Below, piece after piece: positions 43,057-53,216 of a stretch of DNA of 64,000 nt. The notes under the pieces are model-generated. The model ran no database searches, was not told where the DNA came from, and worked only from the letters and a program-made list of their open reading frames with translations. Source of the DNA: a bacterium (GTDB taxonomy: Bacteria; Myxococcota_A; Polyangia; Nannocystales; Nannocystaceae); the NCBI GenBank assembly GCA_024742475.1, contig JANSYI010000001.1, positions 372,001-436,000 of the forward strand, given 5' to 3'. The position numbers were made by a program, and so were the translations under genes. Each line of letters opens with the position of its first letter. Within the stretch, counting starts at the first letter, position 1.

Positions 43057-43692
43057 TCAACCGAGCCGGAAGCCCAGGCCGATTCGAAAGGTGGAGAACA
43101 CCAGCCCGGCCTGTTCGACATCGATGCCGTCGCGCGTGCGGGTGCGCAAGCGCGGGCGCAAGACGGGAACCCCCAGCCCGATGCCCGCGTGGAGGTCGAC
43201 CAGCCGTCCCAACGCGATTCCGTAGCTCCCGCCGCCGACGGCGGCGACCCAGGGGAGATCGCGGCGCCCGGGTGCGGCAAACCCGCTCCAGCGCACGTGC
43301 ATCACCCCTGCCTGCATCCCCGCGCACAAGCTCACGCGGTGGAGCCCGTAGTGCGAAGCGGCGCACCCCTGCAGGTCGCTCGTCTCGAGCACGGTGGCCA
43401 CCTTGGCGCGGTCGCCCAAGGTGAAGCGAGGGGTCGCGAGGGCGCCGACGCCAACGCGGGCGTGGACCGTTGGACGACCGACGATGATCGCCACGTCACC
43501 ACCCAAGGACGGGTTGGGCCAGGTGCCCGGTGAGCCGATGCCGTCGAGCTCGAGCCGGACGTACGGCGTCGAAGACTCCACGCCCCACGGGTCGGCGCGC
43601 CGCTCGACGTCGCTGGGCTCGGCCGCCTCGGCCGAACTCGCCGCCAGCGCGACCGCCCCCGCAACCCCCAAGGACACCGCACGCCACACCAT
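43057..43692 (-). CDS. Hypothetical secreted or outer-membrane protein
   Basis: A 211-residue protein with signal peptide (A-G-A-V-A-L-A-A-S-S-A-E-A-A) and an alternating hydrophobic/Gly pattern with several short beta-strands (for example R-V-G-V-G-A-L, S-Y-G-I-A-L-G, H-A-G-I-G-L-G-V), ending F-R-I-G-L-G-F-R-L. This suggests a small outer-membrane beta-barrel. Two cysteines may pair (Q-G-C-A-A and S-L-C-A-G). No family recognised. It lies just upstream of the FHA-AAA+ gene on the same strand. Confidence 0.65.
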   Translation of the reverse strand: MVWRAVSLGVAGAVALAASSAEAAEPSDVERRADPWGVESSTPYVRLELDGIGSPGTWPNPSLGGDVAIIVGRPTVHARVGVGALATPRFTLGDRAKVATVLETSDLQGCAASHYGLHRVSLCAGMQAGVMHVRWSGFAAPGRRDLPWVAAVGGGSYGIALGRLVDLHAGIGLGVPVLRPRLRTRTRDGIDVEQAGLVFSTFRIGLGFRLG

Positions 43693-43761
43693 GACACGAG
43701 GCTACCAGCCGGGCGGCGCGCGGGGGGCGTCTCGCAGAGGTCGACTCGAGCGCCGGAGCTC

Positions 43762-46248
43762 TCAAAGCGTCGCGAATCGCACGGCACTACGTCGGGCATC
43801 GAGCTCGGCGACGGCCGCCTCCCAGCTGGGCCGGTCCGCGAAAGCGTAGCGTTTGTTGTCGTGTACGATCGTGTGGCGAACGCCGCCGAGCCCACAATAG
43901 AGGAGCTCGAACACGTTCTTGATGTGGTCGTCGTGCACGTAGACGCCACCGCCGACGGAGTCGTCGTGGCTGACGGTGACGACGCCGCGGTCGAGCATCG
44001 TCTCGTTGACGACCCACGCGCCCTCGGAGAACCCTTTCGACCCAACGTCGGGCACGTCGTGCCACAGGAAGTCCGGCCAGTCGTCCTCGGAGCGGTCGTC
44101 GACCGCTGGGCAGTACTCGATGGGCTCGCCCTTGGCGTTTCGCCGGACCAGGTACGACAGCCGCGCGCTGCCGAACCGGGCCTTGATGTCGACCTGCCAG
44201 TGCTCGGTCTTCGCGGCCGCGTTGTGGGCCAGCTTCTCGACCTTCAGACGCGTGACGACCCCGTTCCACACCGCGGCGTCCTTGTCGGTGTCGGCGCAGA
44301 TGTGCTGCCCTTGCCGCAGCGCGACGTCGAGCAGCGTCTGATACTGCGCGGGGTTGTCACGCTTCATCTCCCGACTGAGCGTGACCTGGGTCGGGCTGGC
44401 CATCGGGAGACGGACGTCCTCCCCCGAGCGCGCTTGGGCGACCCAGCGCTCGCCCTCCTTGACGTATTGGAAGAGCTTGGCGACGACGGCGCTCGACGCC
44501 GGATCCCAGTACACCCGGAACACGCGACGCTTTGCAGCATCGTCGACGTGCGTGCCGAGGAAGAACATGCCCTCGTGCGGCCCGACAGCGCCCGGCGAGA
44601 GATCGAGGACGGACGCCTCCCGTCGTGGGCGAATGAACCCGGTGCCGGGGTCGACCTCGTCGGCGCTCACGGTGAGGCTGAGCTTCGCTCCGGTGACGTC
44701 GATGATGTTGTAGTCGCCCTCGACGGTGCCCAGGTAGCGCGGGTTGGGCTCGAAGGTGGTGCTGCGGACGTCGGGGATCCGCCGGAAGAACGCGATGTGC
44801 ATGTCCGCGTCGACACCGTCGGGCCAGGTGATCGAGGTGACGACGAACGCATCGGCCCGGCCCTGCAGCGGCCAGCGAAAGCCACGGCCCTCCGTCTCGC
44901 CCGCCCACTGGATGCGGTCCGGACGTGCGTCGTTGCGGGAGCCGCCGAAGAGGTGCAGTCCTTTGTATTGGCGACCCGTCCCGTCGAGGCGGCGGTAGAC
45001 CGAGCCGAACTCGATGATGCTGACGAGCATCTCGAGCAGAAGGTCGCGGCCGTAGACCTGGGTCTGTCCCGTGTCCGAGCGGTACTCCTCGACCGAGGGG
45101 GCGGGCGACTCGGTCAGCGTGATGCCGAGCTGCTCGAGCACCGCCTTGACGTCGCAGTGCCCCGCCCACGACACCCACTCGATGCGGCCCGGCTGCACGC
45201 GACCGTTGCCATCCCAGTCCAGGCGAACGCCCTCACGAAGACGAGGATCGCCGACCGCCCGCCGAAACGTGAGCCGCGCGGGGTCGACGGGTGCCGCACG
45301 GACGGCGTCGGCGTCGACGTCGATCGGAGTGCCATCCTGCAGACGGATCCCTCCCGCGGCATCGCGGTAGACCCACGACCCCGCGGCATCGTGCGTCGCC
45401 CCGGGATCGACGCGGAGGAGTTCGTAGCGAGGCGCGAGCGTGTCCCCGGCCGAGACCTCCGAGACGATGTTGCGAGAGACGCGATCGATGAGGAAGCCAC
45501 CTACGGTGCGCTCGATGTCGGTCTCCTTGACGACCTCGTACGCGTACTTGTGGCGCATGATGTGGTCGAGGTGCGCGCGGGCCTGCTCTCGCTGCCGACG
45601 AACCGACGCCGCGGATGCTTCGGACAACAGCGCCATGGCCTCCGATCCCTCGGCGGGCAGGCTCTCGAGCATCGCCTCGAGGTAGTGCACGAACGGCGCG
45701 TCGTGCCCGAAGCTGTGGTACGTGCCCGTGTCGGCGTCGTCGAAGATCATCGTCGTCGCGAACGCCTCGTCCTCGAGCACGCGAAGCGCCGCGGTCGCCT
45801 CATCCGCGTCGGGCCCGACGAGCGACCAGCCCTCGACGACGCCGCGCAGCTGCTCGAAGAAGGAGGCGGTTCGCTGGACGCGGATGCTGTGCTGCCAGTA
45901 GAGCTCCGAGCCCTTGGGTGCGCTCGCCCGATCCAGATCGGCGCCTGCCAACGCGGTCCGCTGCCGCTGCAGCTGCTCCCGCGCCCAGGCGTCGATCTCG
46001 GCGGTCGTGCTCGGCATCGCCTCGGGCGGCCTCACCCATGTGCGGGATCCCGCGGGGTCGCGGGCGGGCGGGACGACGATGTGCATCCGCGGGTGGGGTC
46101 GGCCTCCGCCCACGCGCTCGAACAAGCGGACATGTGCGCGCCCGCCGGGGACCAACTGGCGGTCCCGAATCGACTTCAATCGCGTCGCGCCATCGCGCCG
46201 CAAACCTTCGGCATATGCCTCGAACGCAGGATCTCGTACGACCTTCAT
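43762..46248 (-). CDS. Large unknown protein with G-H-C motif (possibly transglutaminase-elicitor- or Cys-peptidase-like)
   Basis: An 828-residue soluble protein without a signal peptide. The most striking block is R-I-E-W-V-S-W-A-G-H-C-D-V-K-A-V-L (Cys365), followed about 25 residues later by Y-G-R-D-L-L-L-E-M-L-V-S and further on by K-G-L-H-L-F-G-G. The W-x-G-x-C block resembles transglutaminase-elicitor and papain-like folds, where Cys and His are catalytic, but I cannot prove it. The C-terminal half is beta-rich (R-V-F-R-V-Y-W-D-P, Y-L-V-R-R-N-A-K-G-E). The start is taken at ATG 46248, as the 17 residues upstream look artificial. It is divergent from the 46486 gene. Confidence 0.6.
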   Translation of the reverse strand: MKVVRDPAFEAYAEGLRRDGATRLKSIRDRQLVPGGRAHVRLFERVGGGRPHPRMHIVVPPARDPAGSRTWVRPPEAMPSTTAEIDAWAREQLQRQRTALAGADLDRASAPKGSELYWQHSIRVQRTASFFEQLRGVVEGWSLVGPDADEATAALRVLEDEAFATTMIFDDADTGTYHSFGHDAPFVHYLEAMLESLPAEGSEAMALLSEASAASVRRQREQARAHLDHIMRHKYAYEVVKETDIERTVGGFLIDRVSRNIVSEVSAGDTLAPRYELLRVDPGATHDAAGSWVYRDAAGGIRLQDGTPIDVDADAVRAAPVDPARLTFRRAVGDPRLREGVRLDWDGNGRVQPGRIEWVSWAGHCDVKAVLEQLGITLTESPAPSVEEYRSDTGQTQVYGRDLLLEMLVSIIEFGSVYRRLDGTGRQYKGLHLFGGSRNDARPDRIQWAGETEGRGFRWPLQGRADAFVVTSITWPDGVDADMHIAFFRRIPDVRSTTFEPNPRYLGTVEGDYNIIDVTGAKLSLTVSADEVDPGTGFIRPRREASVLDLSPGAVGPHEGMFFLGTHVDDAAKRRVFRVYWDPASSAVVAKLFQYVKEGERWVAQARSGEDVRLPMASPTQVTLSREMKRDNPAQYQTLLDVALRQGQHICADTDKDAAVWNGVVTRLKVEKLAHNAAAKTEHWQVDIKARFGSARLSYLVRRNAKGEPIEYCPAVDDRSEDDWPDFLWHDVPDVGSKGFSEGAWVVNETMLDRGVVTVSHDDSVGGGVYVHDDHIKNVFELLYCGLGGVRHTIVHDNKRYAFADRPSWEAAVAELDARRSAVRFATL

Positions 46249-46411
46249 GGGATTGGGGCGATCGAAGAGTACCGCTCGAGTCCCGCGCGTTTTTCGCAAC
46301 CACTGTCGCTATCGGGTTCCGACGACCGACGCCGGTAAACCGCGTTCGCGGGCGCGGTTGGGCCGCGCAGCAGCCTGTGTTACCTTCCGACCAACCGTTG
46401 GGTCAGCCCGA

Positions 46412-46439
46412 GTGAAGCGTTCATAGCTGCTCGGATAAT
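46412..46439 (+). promoter_or_regulatory. Weak sigma-70-like promoter candidate
   Basis: A gataat box (46434-46439) lies 16 bases after a poor -35 candidate (gtgaag, 46412-46417), about 47 bases before the ATG at 46486. The box matches five of six bases of the -10 consensus. This is the only credible promoter pair I could pick in the 237-bp divergent region. Confidence 0.3.
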
Positions 46440-46485
46440 CGCTTGCACCCTTCGACTCACCCCAGAACGCCGAGCAAGGAAATTC

Positions 46486-47595
46486 ATGACGTCAGAGGTC
46501 AGCACGGATCCGGCGAACGAGAGCGACGAGATCTCCTTCTACCGCCACTCACGCAAACCCGGTTGGGGTCTCGCCCTCATCCTGTGGGAGCGGGATGGAA
46601 AGCGCGCCTACAAGTTCGAAGACGGCAAGGAGCGCGTCATCGCCGAGGACTACTACAAGCTGCTCGACAGGACCGACGAAGAGCCCGGCTCCGACTCCGT
46701 GCTCATCGCCGAGCTCGCAAAGCTTCGCGGTGGCGACTCGGACGACAAGTCGGACGCGATGACGTTCGACGAGCAGCTCGCGGTCTACCTCGCGCAGTTC
46801 CCCGGCGCCTTCGGGTCCGACGCGTGGATCAAGGGCTACCGCGGCAAGGAAGGCAAGCGTCGTCTCAAGCGTCACCGCGTCCCCGCGATCGCCGAGGCGC
46901 AAGAGCGTCTCTCCAAGGCGGAGCTTCAGCGCATCGTCGACGAGCGCGCCTACAAAGAGCTGCAGGAGACGCTGGTCGAGGTCCTCGGGGCCACCGACTT
47001 GGTGACCAAGGCTCAGCTCGAGCCGTTCCGCAAGGGCGTCGCGGGCGAGCCGTTCGCGCGCACGCTTCACGCGATGCTCTGGGGCGAGGGCGACATCGCC
47101 AAGCGCTTCACCGACCTCGCGCAGGCGATGTCGATGCTGTGGCCGCGGGTTCCGTGGACGGTCATCACCGCGCCGCTGGCGTTGGTCCACCCCAAGGAGC
47201 ACATCGCGGTCAAGCCGAGCGTGTACACGAAGCAAGCCGACTGCACGACGAAGCCGATTCGTCCCACGAAGCTGCCGACGGCGCGCGTCTATCGGGGCTA
47301 CTTGGAGATGTGCAAGGAGCTGCGTGACAAGCTCTCCGACGCAGGCGCCCTGCCGCATGACCTGCTCGACATCTACGACTTCATCTGGGTGACGCAGCGT
47401 CCGGCCGCGGCCGAACACCTCGCACGCGTCCGTGCCGAGGGTGTTCTGGGTCGCGCGACCACGCCGACGGTGCAGGTCGAGGGCGAAGCGGCTCCCGAAG
47501 CCGAAGCCACCCCGGCCGCCGACGCACCCGCCGAGGCCGCTCCGGCTGCCGACGCTCCCGAGGAGTCGCCCGCCGAAGAGAAGGCCAGCGAGTAG
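46486..47595 (+). CDS. Hypothetical protein with acidic Ala/Glu/Pro-rich tail
   Basis: A 369-residue cytoplasmic protein. The N-terminal 60 residues form a small basic-acidic domain ([30 protein letters not shown]), a pattern like nucleic-acid or protein binding modules. Residues 80-310 are helical, and the last 45 residues are low-complexity Ala/Pro/Glu. A ribosome site (aagga) precedes the ATG, and a strong terminator follows, so it is transcribed alone. No family recognised. It is a real gene by codon use and signals. Confidence 0.75.
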   Translation: MTSEVSTDPANESDEISFYRHSRKPGWGLALILWERDGKRAYKFEDGKERVIAEDYYKLLDRTDEEPGSDSVLIAELAKLRGGDSDDKSDAMTFDEQLAVYLAQFPGAFGSDAWIKGYRGKEGKRRLKRHRVPAIAEAQERLSKAELQRIVDERAYKELQETLVEVLGATDLVTKAQLEPFRKGVAGEPFARTLHAMLWGEGDIAKRFTDLAQAMSMLWPRVPWTVITAPLALVHPKEHIAVKPSVYTKQADCTTKPIRPTKLPTARVYRGYLEMCKELRDKLSDAGALPHDLLDIYDFIWVTQRPAAAEHLARVRAEGVLGRATTPTVQVEGEAAPEAEATPAADAPAEAAPAADAPEESPAEEKASE

Positions 47596-47618
47596 GACGG
47601 ATCCACGCCGACCCATGG

Positions 47619-47651
47619 GGCGCCCCGACCGAGTGTCGGTGGCGCCTTTTT
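47619..47651 (+). terminator. Rho-independent terminator
   Basis: The arms ggcgcc (47619-47624) and ggcgcc (47641-47646) enclose an inner stem ccgac / gtcgg, followed directly by five T residues. It closes the transcript of the preceding gene, 24 bases after its stop, and insulates the aspartate kinase gene. Confidence 0.85.
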
Positions 47652-47683
47652 CGTGTCGCCGGACCGCTGCTACCCTCCGGCGC

Positions 47684-48853
47684 ATGGCCATCGTCGTTCA
47701 AAAGTACGGAGGCTCCTCCGTCGCCGACACCGACAAGATCCGCAAGGTCGCGAAGCGTGTCGTCGCGACCAAGCGCGCAGGCCATGACGTGGTCGTGGTG
47801 GTCTCGGCGATGGGCAAGACCACCGACGGTCTGCTGGCTCGCGCGAAGGAGATCACCGAGTCTCCTTCACGGCGTGAGCTCGACATGCTGCTCTCGTGCG
47901 GCGAGCGGGCGTCGATGGCCCTTCTGGTGATGGCGCTGCACGAGCTCGGAGAGCAGGCGGTGTCCCTGACGGGCTCGCAGTCGGGCATCATCACCAACGC
48001 CAGGCACTCGGGCGCCCGCATCGTGGAGGTCCGCCCCTTCCGCGTGGAGGACGAGCTGGCCGCGGGCAAGATCGTGGTCGTGGCGGGCTTTCAGGGCGTG
48101 TCGTACCAGCGAGAGGTCACGACGCTGGGCCGCGGAGGCTCGGACACGACCGCGGTCGCGCTGGCGGGCGCGTTGAAGGCGGAGTACTGCGAGATCTGCT
48201 CGGACGTGGACGGCGTCTACTCGACCGACCCCCGGGTGGTGGACGCGGCAACGCTCGTCGAATCGATCAGCCACGACGCCATGCTCGAGCTCGCCTCGCA
48301 CGGGGCAAAGGTGCTGCACGCCGAGTCGGTGGCGTTCGCCAAGGAGATGGGCGTCGCGCTGTGGGCACGCGCAACCGCAGGCGGCAGCGTCGGCGGCACC
48401 CGCATCGATCGCCCCGCCGACGCCTCACGCGACCCCGCCGTGACCGGCGTGAGCGCACAGCGAAACCTGGTCCGTCTGCGCGCCTCGGGAGCCCAGAGCA
48501 TGGACCGCATGCTGGCCGCAGCCGCCGACGCATCGCTGCCCATCCTCCACATGGACGCCGACCACGAAATCGCCGACCTCTGGTTCGGCCTCGACGACGT
48601 CCACGACTGGACCAACCTCCGCACCAAACTGATGGGCCAAGTGCAGATCGAAGAAGGCTGCGGCGCCGTCTCCGTCGTCGGAGACTTCGTCGGCCGCAAC
48701 GCAGCCAAGCTCGCAAAAGCCCGCTCCGTCGCGGCCGGTATGGGGTTGTCACTCAAGGCAATGGCAACGTCGCCGCTTCGGGCGACGCTGTTTTGCCGCG
48801 ATGGTGATGTGGAAGCGCTGACGAGAGCGCTTCACCGGGCGTTTTGTGAGTGA
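47684..48853 (+). CDS. lysC: Aspartate kinase
   Basis: A 389-residue enzyme that phosphorylates L-aspartate, the first step to lysine, threonine and methionine. The N-terminal kinase motif [11 protein letters not shown] is at residues 5-15, with [16 protein letters not shown] and Y-S-T-D-P-R following. Two C-terminal ACT-type segments ([10 protein letters not shown] and G-C-G-A-V-S-V-V-G) indicate allosteric control by end-product amino acids. The ATG at 47684 is the only start that gives the conserved N-terminus. Convergent with the small gene at 48866. Confidence 0.95.
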   Translation: MAIVVQKYGGSSVADTDKIRKVAKRVVATKRAGHDVVVVVSAMGKTTDGLLARAKEITESPSRRELDMLLSCGERASMALLVMALHELGEQAVSLTGSQSGIITNARHSGARIVEVRPFRVEDELAAGKIVVVAGFQGVSYQREVTTLGRGGSDTTAVALAGALKAEYCEICSDVDGVYSTDPRVVDAATLVESISHDAMLELASHGAKVLHAESVAFAKEMGVALWARATAGGSVGGTRIDRPADASRDPAVTGVSAQRNLVRLRASGAQSMDRMLAAAADASLPILHMDADHEIADLWFGLDDVHDWTNLRTKLMGQVQIEEGCGAVSVVGDFVGRNAAKLAKARSVAAGMGLSLKAMATSPLRATLFCRDGDVEALTRALHRAFCE

Positions 48854-48865
48854 GTGGGGTTGGGG

Positions 48866-49225
48866 CTACGTTCTCTTGATCGTGATTCGGAGATTGCACT
48901 TGGGAGTCTCAGAATCGAGTTCCCAGTTTTGCACAGCCGAGCCGGTTCTACGGCTCGGAATCGAACAACGAACCCACGCGGTTTGCCCCGCCTTCGAATG
49001 GTCCAGGTATTGACCTGTGTTATGCGTACACTCTAGTACAGTTTTTCCAGGATCGGCCTCGACTTGAACGAGGAGACTACCGTAGGACAGTGAGTCCGCA
49101 TCGTCGAACACGACAACAAGGTCATGCGCCCCATTCGAGACTGGCAAACTAGCACCACTCTCTTTCACATCACAGTTGTTCCCAGTTCCGTTCTTTTCCA
49201 AGGTGATCTTCTTGATTTTGCTCAT
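48866..49225 (-). CDS. Hypothetical 119-residue protein, AT-richer
   Basis: A small protein with no signal peptide, rich in Ser, Thr, Lys and Asp (N-terminus M-S-K-I-K-K-I-T-L-E-K; middle L-V-V-V-F-D-D-A-D-S) and four scattered cysteines. It has about 45-50% GC, unlike the 70% of neighbours, and uses A/T-ending codons. The ATG is preceded by an AAAGTGTG sequence with only weak ribosome-site similarity. It lies 44 bases downstream of the trypsin-like gene and convergent with lysC. I recognise no family; acquired DNA is likely. Confidence 0.6.
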   Translation of the reverse strand: MSKIKKITLEKNGTGNNCDVKESGASLPVSNGAHDLVVVFDDADSLSYGSLLVQVEADPGKTVLECTHNTGQYLDHSKAGQTAWVRCSIPSRRTGSAVQNWELDSETPKCNLRITIKRT

Positions 49226-49269
49226 TCTGTCACACTTTCTTTCACTAGCACTACTTGTTCACGATCTAC

Positions 49270-50424
49270 TCAAACGCACCGCTTCAAGCCCGAGCGAAGA
49301 CAGGCGCAGAGTCCCCTAGAAGGCGTCGTAGCAAACGCCCTCCAGCAAGATCCCGGCGGTTCAACACAGCGCAAACTGTCTCTACATCCCGGACCGCAGA
49401 GTTCCCATCTTCCCGCAAGTGCGTATTCTACACCGACTAGTTTCCCGGTCTGATCCCAGAGCGCACTACCTGAGTTTCCTGACTCGAGGAATCCTCTAAC
49501 TTCCGCCCGATTTCGAACAAAACTCGGAGCCGAGGCTACGCTACCTATGAGCTCCCCCGCCCCGGGGAAGCCGAAAGCCCACGTCTCGAGGGCCTCCGTC
49601 GTGGAACACTCGATAGCCGCCCCTCTCCCGTGCTCACGGTCGAGTGGAAGCAGCACGATACCTTCTGCGCCGGGATCCGCAGCAGCGGAGGTGTGGAAGG
49701 CACACTCTTCGTCGACCCCCTTCGGATCCTCCCGCTTCTCTCCCGCAAGCGTGCAGTAGTCTTCCGAAAAGAGCACGACCTCCTGGTCCATTGCAACGTA
49801 GAACGCGTCGTAATAAGCGCCATTGGAAGACTCTCCGTCGCGATTCGGAAAGAGCACGCGCAGTTTGGGAACGGAGCCTCCCCAACACTCGCTCGGAGAA
49901 TTCTCCGGATCGCCAGGCTCACGGTCCTCTTCGACTTGCTGTTTCGGACCGCTGCATAGATAGTCGAGAGGAACACAATGTGGTGCAGTCATCACATGGC
50001 GAGCACCCACCGCGGTCACGGTGCAAGATTCTTCGGCAAGACTCGGCGACGCTGAAAACTGGAGAGCGGTCGCAGCCCCCTCGCTGCAGAGACCGAACCG
50101 CCCCTTCTTCGTACACGCAGGATTCCTCTTCACCTTGGAAGCGTCACAGCTCGGGAATTCCAAGCATTGGTCACCACCATGCTCCGTATTCAGAAGAATG
50201 CCAATCTGCGAGATCCTGCTCGACAGCTCGGCCGGGACTCTCTGGGGAGAATCAGCGACAACGAATCGCGTGCGCGACATCAACGTGTGCTCGTCCTCGA
50301 CATTTTCACCGGGCTGTGTCGAGACGAGTGCAGCAAGCTTTATCTCGTCACCCACCGCGCCCGCTTGTCGCTCGCAACCGGGTGGAGAGAAAAGGAAGGT
50401 CAGAAGAACAAGGCTGTTTCTCAT
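49270..50424 (-). CDS. Trypsin-like (S1) serine protease lipoprotein
   Basis: A 384-residue protein from ATG 50424, with a signal and lipobox (F-L-F-S-P-P-G-C). The protease core shows the three catalytic motifs: histidine in R-H-V-M-T-A-P-H-C-V, a possible aspartate in I-V-L-L-P-L-D-R, and serine in L-E-S-G-N-S-G-S-A-L-W-D. Ten or more cysteines, mostly absent from cytoplasmic proteins, indicate an oxidising, extracellular location. Its ATG overlaps the stop of the upstream kinase gene (ATGA). Codon use is AT-richer than usual here, which suggests transfer. Confidence 0.82.
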   Translation of the reverse strand: MRNSLVLLTFLFSPPGCERQAGAVGDEIKLAALVSTQPGENVEDEHTLMSRTRFVVADSPQRVPAELSSRISQIGILLNTEHGGDQCLEFPSCDASKVKRNPACTKKGRFGLCSEGAATALQFSASPSLAEESCTVTAVGARHVMTAPHCVPLDYLCSGPKQQVEEDREPGDPENSPSECWGGSVPKLRVLFPNRDGESSNGAYYDAFYVAMDQEVVLFSEDYCTLAGEKREDPKGVDEECAFHTSAAADPGAEGIVLLPLDREHGRGAAIECSTTEALETWAFGFPGAGELIGSVASAPSFVRNRAEVRGFLESGNSGSALWDQTGKLVGVEYALAGRWELCGPGCRDSLRCVEPPGSCWRAFATTPSRGLCACLRSGLKRCV

Positions 50425-53216
50425 TGCGTCCGCTCTCGCGTCTTCTCGACCTCGTCGAGCAACCATTCCGCCCCCCGCTCCCGCACCATCGCCTCCCACG
50501 CGTCCCACTCCGCCTTCTCAGCACCATCGAGAAGCGCCTGAAGAGGCCACAGCTCCACCTCGAAGTCGCCGAGTTCCCCCCCGAGGTCCGGGCGTTCGTA
50601 GCCCACGAGCAGCACACGTGCCTCGGCGGCTCGACCGCCCCGTAGCGCCTCTGCAGCAAGGGCAAGGTTGGCGTGGTCCCGAAGAATCGTCTCGGGGTCG
50701 CTCAGCTCTCGCAGCTTGCGATAGTGGCTGCGGCTCTCTTCGAGACGGCCGACCTTCCGCAGCCAGTAGCCGATGTTGTTCACGGCCATCCGGTAGTTCT
50801 CGCCGTCGCGTTCGGGGTCCGTTGCCTCCAGCACGCGTCGCCAGTACTCGAGTGAGGCTTCATGGTCGCCCTCCGCATCGGCGATGGTCGCGAGCAAGAC
50901 CAGGCCGCCGCTTCGCTCGACGTCCCCTTCGGTGAGCAGCCTCAGCTGGATGTCCGAGGCCCGCGCGGCGAGTTCCTTGGCGGTATCCAGGTCGCCGAGC
51001 ATTGCTTTGGCTTGGGCCAAGCCCAGCGCGTTGCGGGCATATGCGACGTGGTCCGATCCGAACGCGTTCTCGATGATGTCCAGCGCCTTTTGAAAGGACT
51101 CGGCCGCGTCCTCCGAACGCTCGTCGAGATAGAGAATCCCGAGCGAGGAATGCAACGCGGCGACCTCGGGGTGACTCGGACCGAGGCGCGTCTCGGAGTC
51201 GCGCAGCAGGCCTGTGTAGATCGCCTCGGCGTCTGCCGTCTCCCCCAGGGCCGCGAGCAGATGCCCTCTTTGGCGACGCGCCCAAGCCCTTCGGAAGAAC
51301 GAGCTCGTTTCGTCTCCACGCTCGGACAGCGACGTTGCGAGCTCGAGCGCTTTGCTCGTGCGGTCCGTCAGGCGAAGGACATCGAGCCGCGCTTCATCGA
51401 GGTCGGTCCTGAGAACACCGCCTCGTGTTCTCTGCAGCGTCGCTTCCGCGAGCCCGACCCAGCGATCGAGTTCTTCGGAGCGCCCAGAGGCAAACGCCGT
51501 CGAGCGGAGGTAGCCGACGAGCGATCCGAGGACGGCCTCGTCGTGCCTCGACGCCTGGGCGGTGCTCAGCGCGGCTTCGAAGCCCGAGCGGGCGGTCGCA
51601 GCGTCTCCGGCCTCGAGCGCCAGCTTCGCCGAGACGACCTCGACCTCAGCGATGACGGGTGGGAACCCGCTCGCACGCGCGACCTCCTGCGCATCGCGAA
51701 CCAGAGACTCAGCGCGCCCGAAGTCGCCCAGATCCAACGACAGCAGCGCCTCTTCCAGCAGTGATCGCGTCTCCCTCACACGCGCGAGCGCGGGAGTTCC
51801 GGGCGGTGGAGCGGGCCGTCGCGACCGAAGCGCTGGGCTCGCACAAGACTCGGGCGAACGAAGACTCGCCAGCGCCATCGGCAAACGAGACACGACCTGC
51901 GCGTCGGTGTCTCCGACCCTGCCGACGAACGTCCCCAGCTGCGCGGTCGACTCCTCGAGACACGAGACCGCCGAAGCGTCGACAGCACCCGCTGCGGCAC
52001 AAACGGTCGACTCTGCGGCATCCCACGACGCCACGAAGCGCTCGATCCCCGCGTCGATCTCCGGCCAGCTCGCCGCCGCAAACGGTGCAGACCCAGCATG
52101 CAGCGCCTCCAGCCTGGCCCGCTCCTCGTCGTTCCACAGCGCGTCCATCCGCGCTCTCACAGCCGAGCATGGCGACGCAGACTCCTCGCCGACGCCCCCG
52201 GCATCCGCCGCCGCCGCCCCGATCACCCCAGCAACCACCGCAACCACCGCAAACCCGCGCCACGGCGTACTCCCGCCCGGCTCGAGCGCCTCGACGAGCG
52301 CGTCCAAGTTCGGCCACCGATCCGCGGGATCCACCGCGAGCCCGCGAAGCAGCGCCTTGCGCACCCGCCCGCCGAGCGCGTCGCCACCGCGCGGCTCGCC
52401 GAGCTCGCCGGCTTTTGCCGCGCCGCGCACCGTCGCGTGCTCATACGGCAGCACGCCCGCGAGGGCTTGCCAGACCGACATGCAGTAGGCGAACTGGTCC
52501 GTCGCCGGGGTCACGCTCTTGCGCGCCCACTGCTCGGGGGCCATGTACGCCGGCGTTCCGATCACGCTCCCCGTCTTCGTGAGGCTCTCGGACTTTGGTG
52601 CGCTGGTCGCCCCGCCGCTCGAGTCGCTCGTGTCTCGGGAGCCGTCGTCGCGCGCCAACCCGAAGTCGGCCACCCGAACCCGCCCGTCCACGCCGAGCAG
52701 CACGTTGGCCGGCTTGAAGTCGCGGTGCACGATGCCCGCCTCGTGGGCCGCCGCGAGACCCTGCCCTGCCGCCACGAAGCGCGCGAGGATCTCCGCGCGC
52801 GACGGATCGCCCTCGTGCAGCCAGTCCCGCAGGTTCCCGCCCGCCACGAACTCCATCGCCACGAACACCTGCGATTCGTGCTCGGCCACCTCGTACACCG
52901 TGACCACGTGAGGGTGGTTGAGCTTCGCGAGCGTCTGCGCCTCACGGACCAGGCGCGCCCGACCCCGGGCCGACACCTGCTCGGTGAGCATCACCTTGAT
53001 GGCGACGTCGCGGTCGAGCTTGGGATCGCGGGCGCGGTAGACCACCCCCATGCCGCCCGCCCCGATCTCCTCGAGCACCTCGAATCGGCCGATGCGGACA
53101 GGCTGCGCCACGTCTCCAAAGAGCGTCGCCGCGATCTGCCCGCGCATCGCGAGCCCTTGGCCTCCGCCGGGCGGCGCGTCGCCAAAGTCGATCGATTCGG
53201 TGCGGGTCTCCACCAT
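50421..53216 (-). CDS. Receptor-like Ser/Thr protein kinase with TPR-rich tail
   Basis: A 931-residue protein. Kinase domain about 43-315: G-A-G-G-M-G (52-57), Lys74 in V-A-I-K, H-R-D-F-K-P (164-169), D-F-G-L-A (184-188) and G-T-P-A-Y-M-A-P-E. A transmembrane helix (A-V-V-A-V-V-A-G-V-I-G-A-A-A) follows at about residue 330, and the rest is a TPR-like helical repeat region of about 550 residues. In contrast to the kinase at 38795, the H-R-D is intact. It is the first gene of a coupled unit with the trypsin-like protease and probably the small 48866 gene. The start is GTG or ATG near 53216 (M-V-E-T-R-T). Confidence 0.93.
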   Translation of the reverse strand: MVETRTESIDFGDAPPGGGQGLAMRGQIAATLFGDVAQPVRIGRFEVLEEIGAGGMGVVYRARDPKLDRDVAIKVMLTEQVSARGRARLVREAQTLAKLNHPHVVTVYEVAEHESQVFVAMEFVAGGNLRDWLHEGDPSRAEILARFVAAGQGLAAAHEAGIVHRDFKPANVLLGVDGRVRVADFGLARDDGSRDTSDSSGGATSAPKSESLTKTGSVIGTPAYMAPEQWARKSVTPATDQFAYCMSVWQALAGVLPYEHATVRGAAKAGELGEPRGGDALGGRVRKALLRGLAVDPADRWPNLDALVEALEPGGSTPWRGFAVVAVVAGVIGAAAADAGGVGEESASPCSAVRARMDALWNDEERARLEALHAGSAPFAAASWPEIDAGIERFVASWDAAESTVCAAAGAVDASAVSCLEESTAQLGTFVGRVGDTDAQVVSRLPMALASLRSPESCASPALRSRRPAPPPGTPALARVRETRSLLEEALLSLDLGDFGRAESLVRDAQEVARASGFPPVIAEVEVVSAKLALEAGDAATARSGFEAALSTAQASRHDEAVLGSLVGYLRSTAFASGRSEELDRWVGLAEATLQRTRGGVLRTDLDEARLDVLRLTDRTSKALELATSLSERGDETSSFFRRAWARRQRGHLLAALGETADAEAIYTGLLRDSETRLGPSHPEVAALHSSLGILYLDERSEDAAESFQKALDIIENAFGSDHVAYARNALGLAQAKAMLGDLDTAKELAARASDIQLRLLTEGDVERSGGLVLLATIADAEGDHEASLEYWRRVLEATDPERDGENYRMAVNNIGYWLRKVGRLEESRSHYRKLRELSDPETILRDHANLALAAEALRGGRAAEARVLLVGYERPDLGGELGDFEVELWPLQALLDGAEKAEWDAWEAMVRERGAEWLLDEVEKTRERTQ

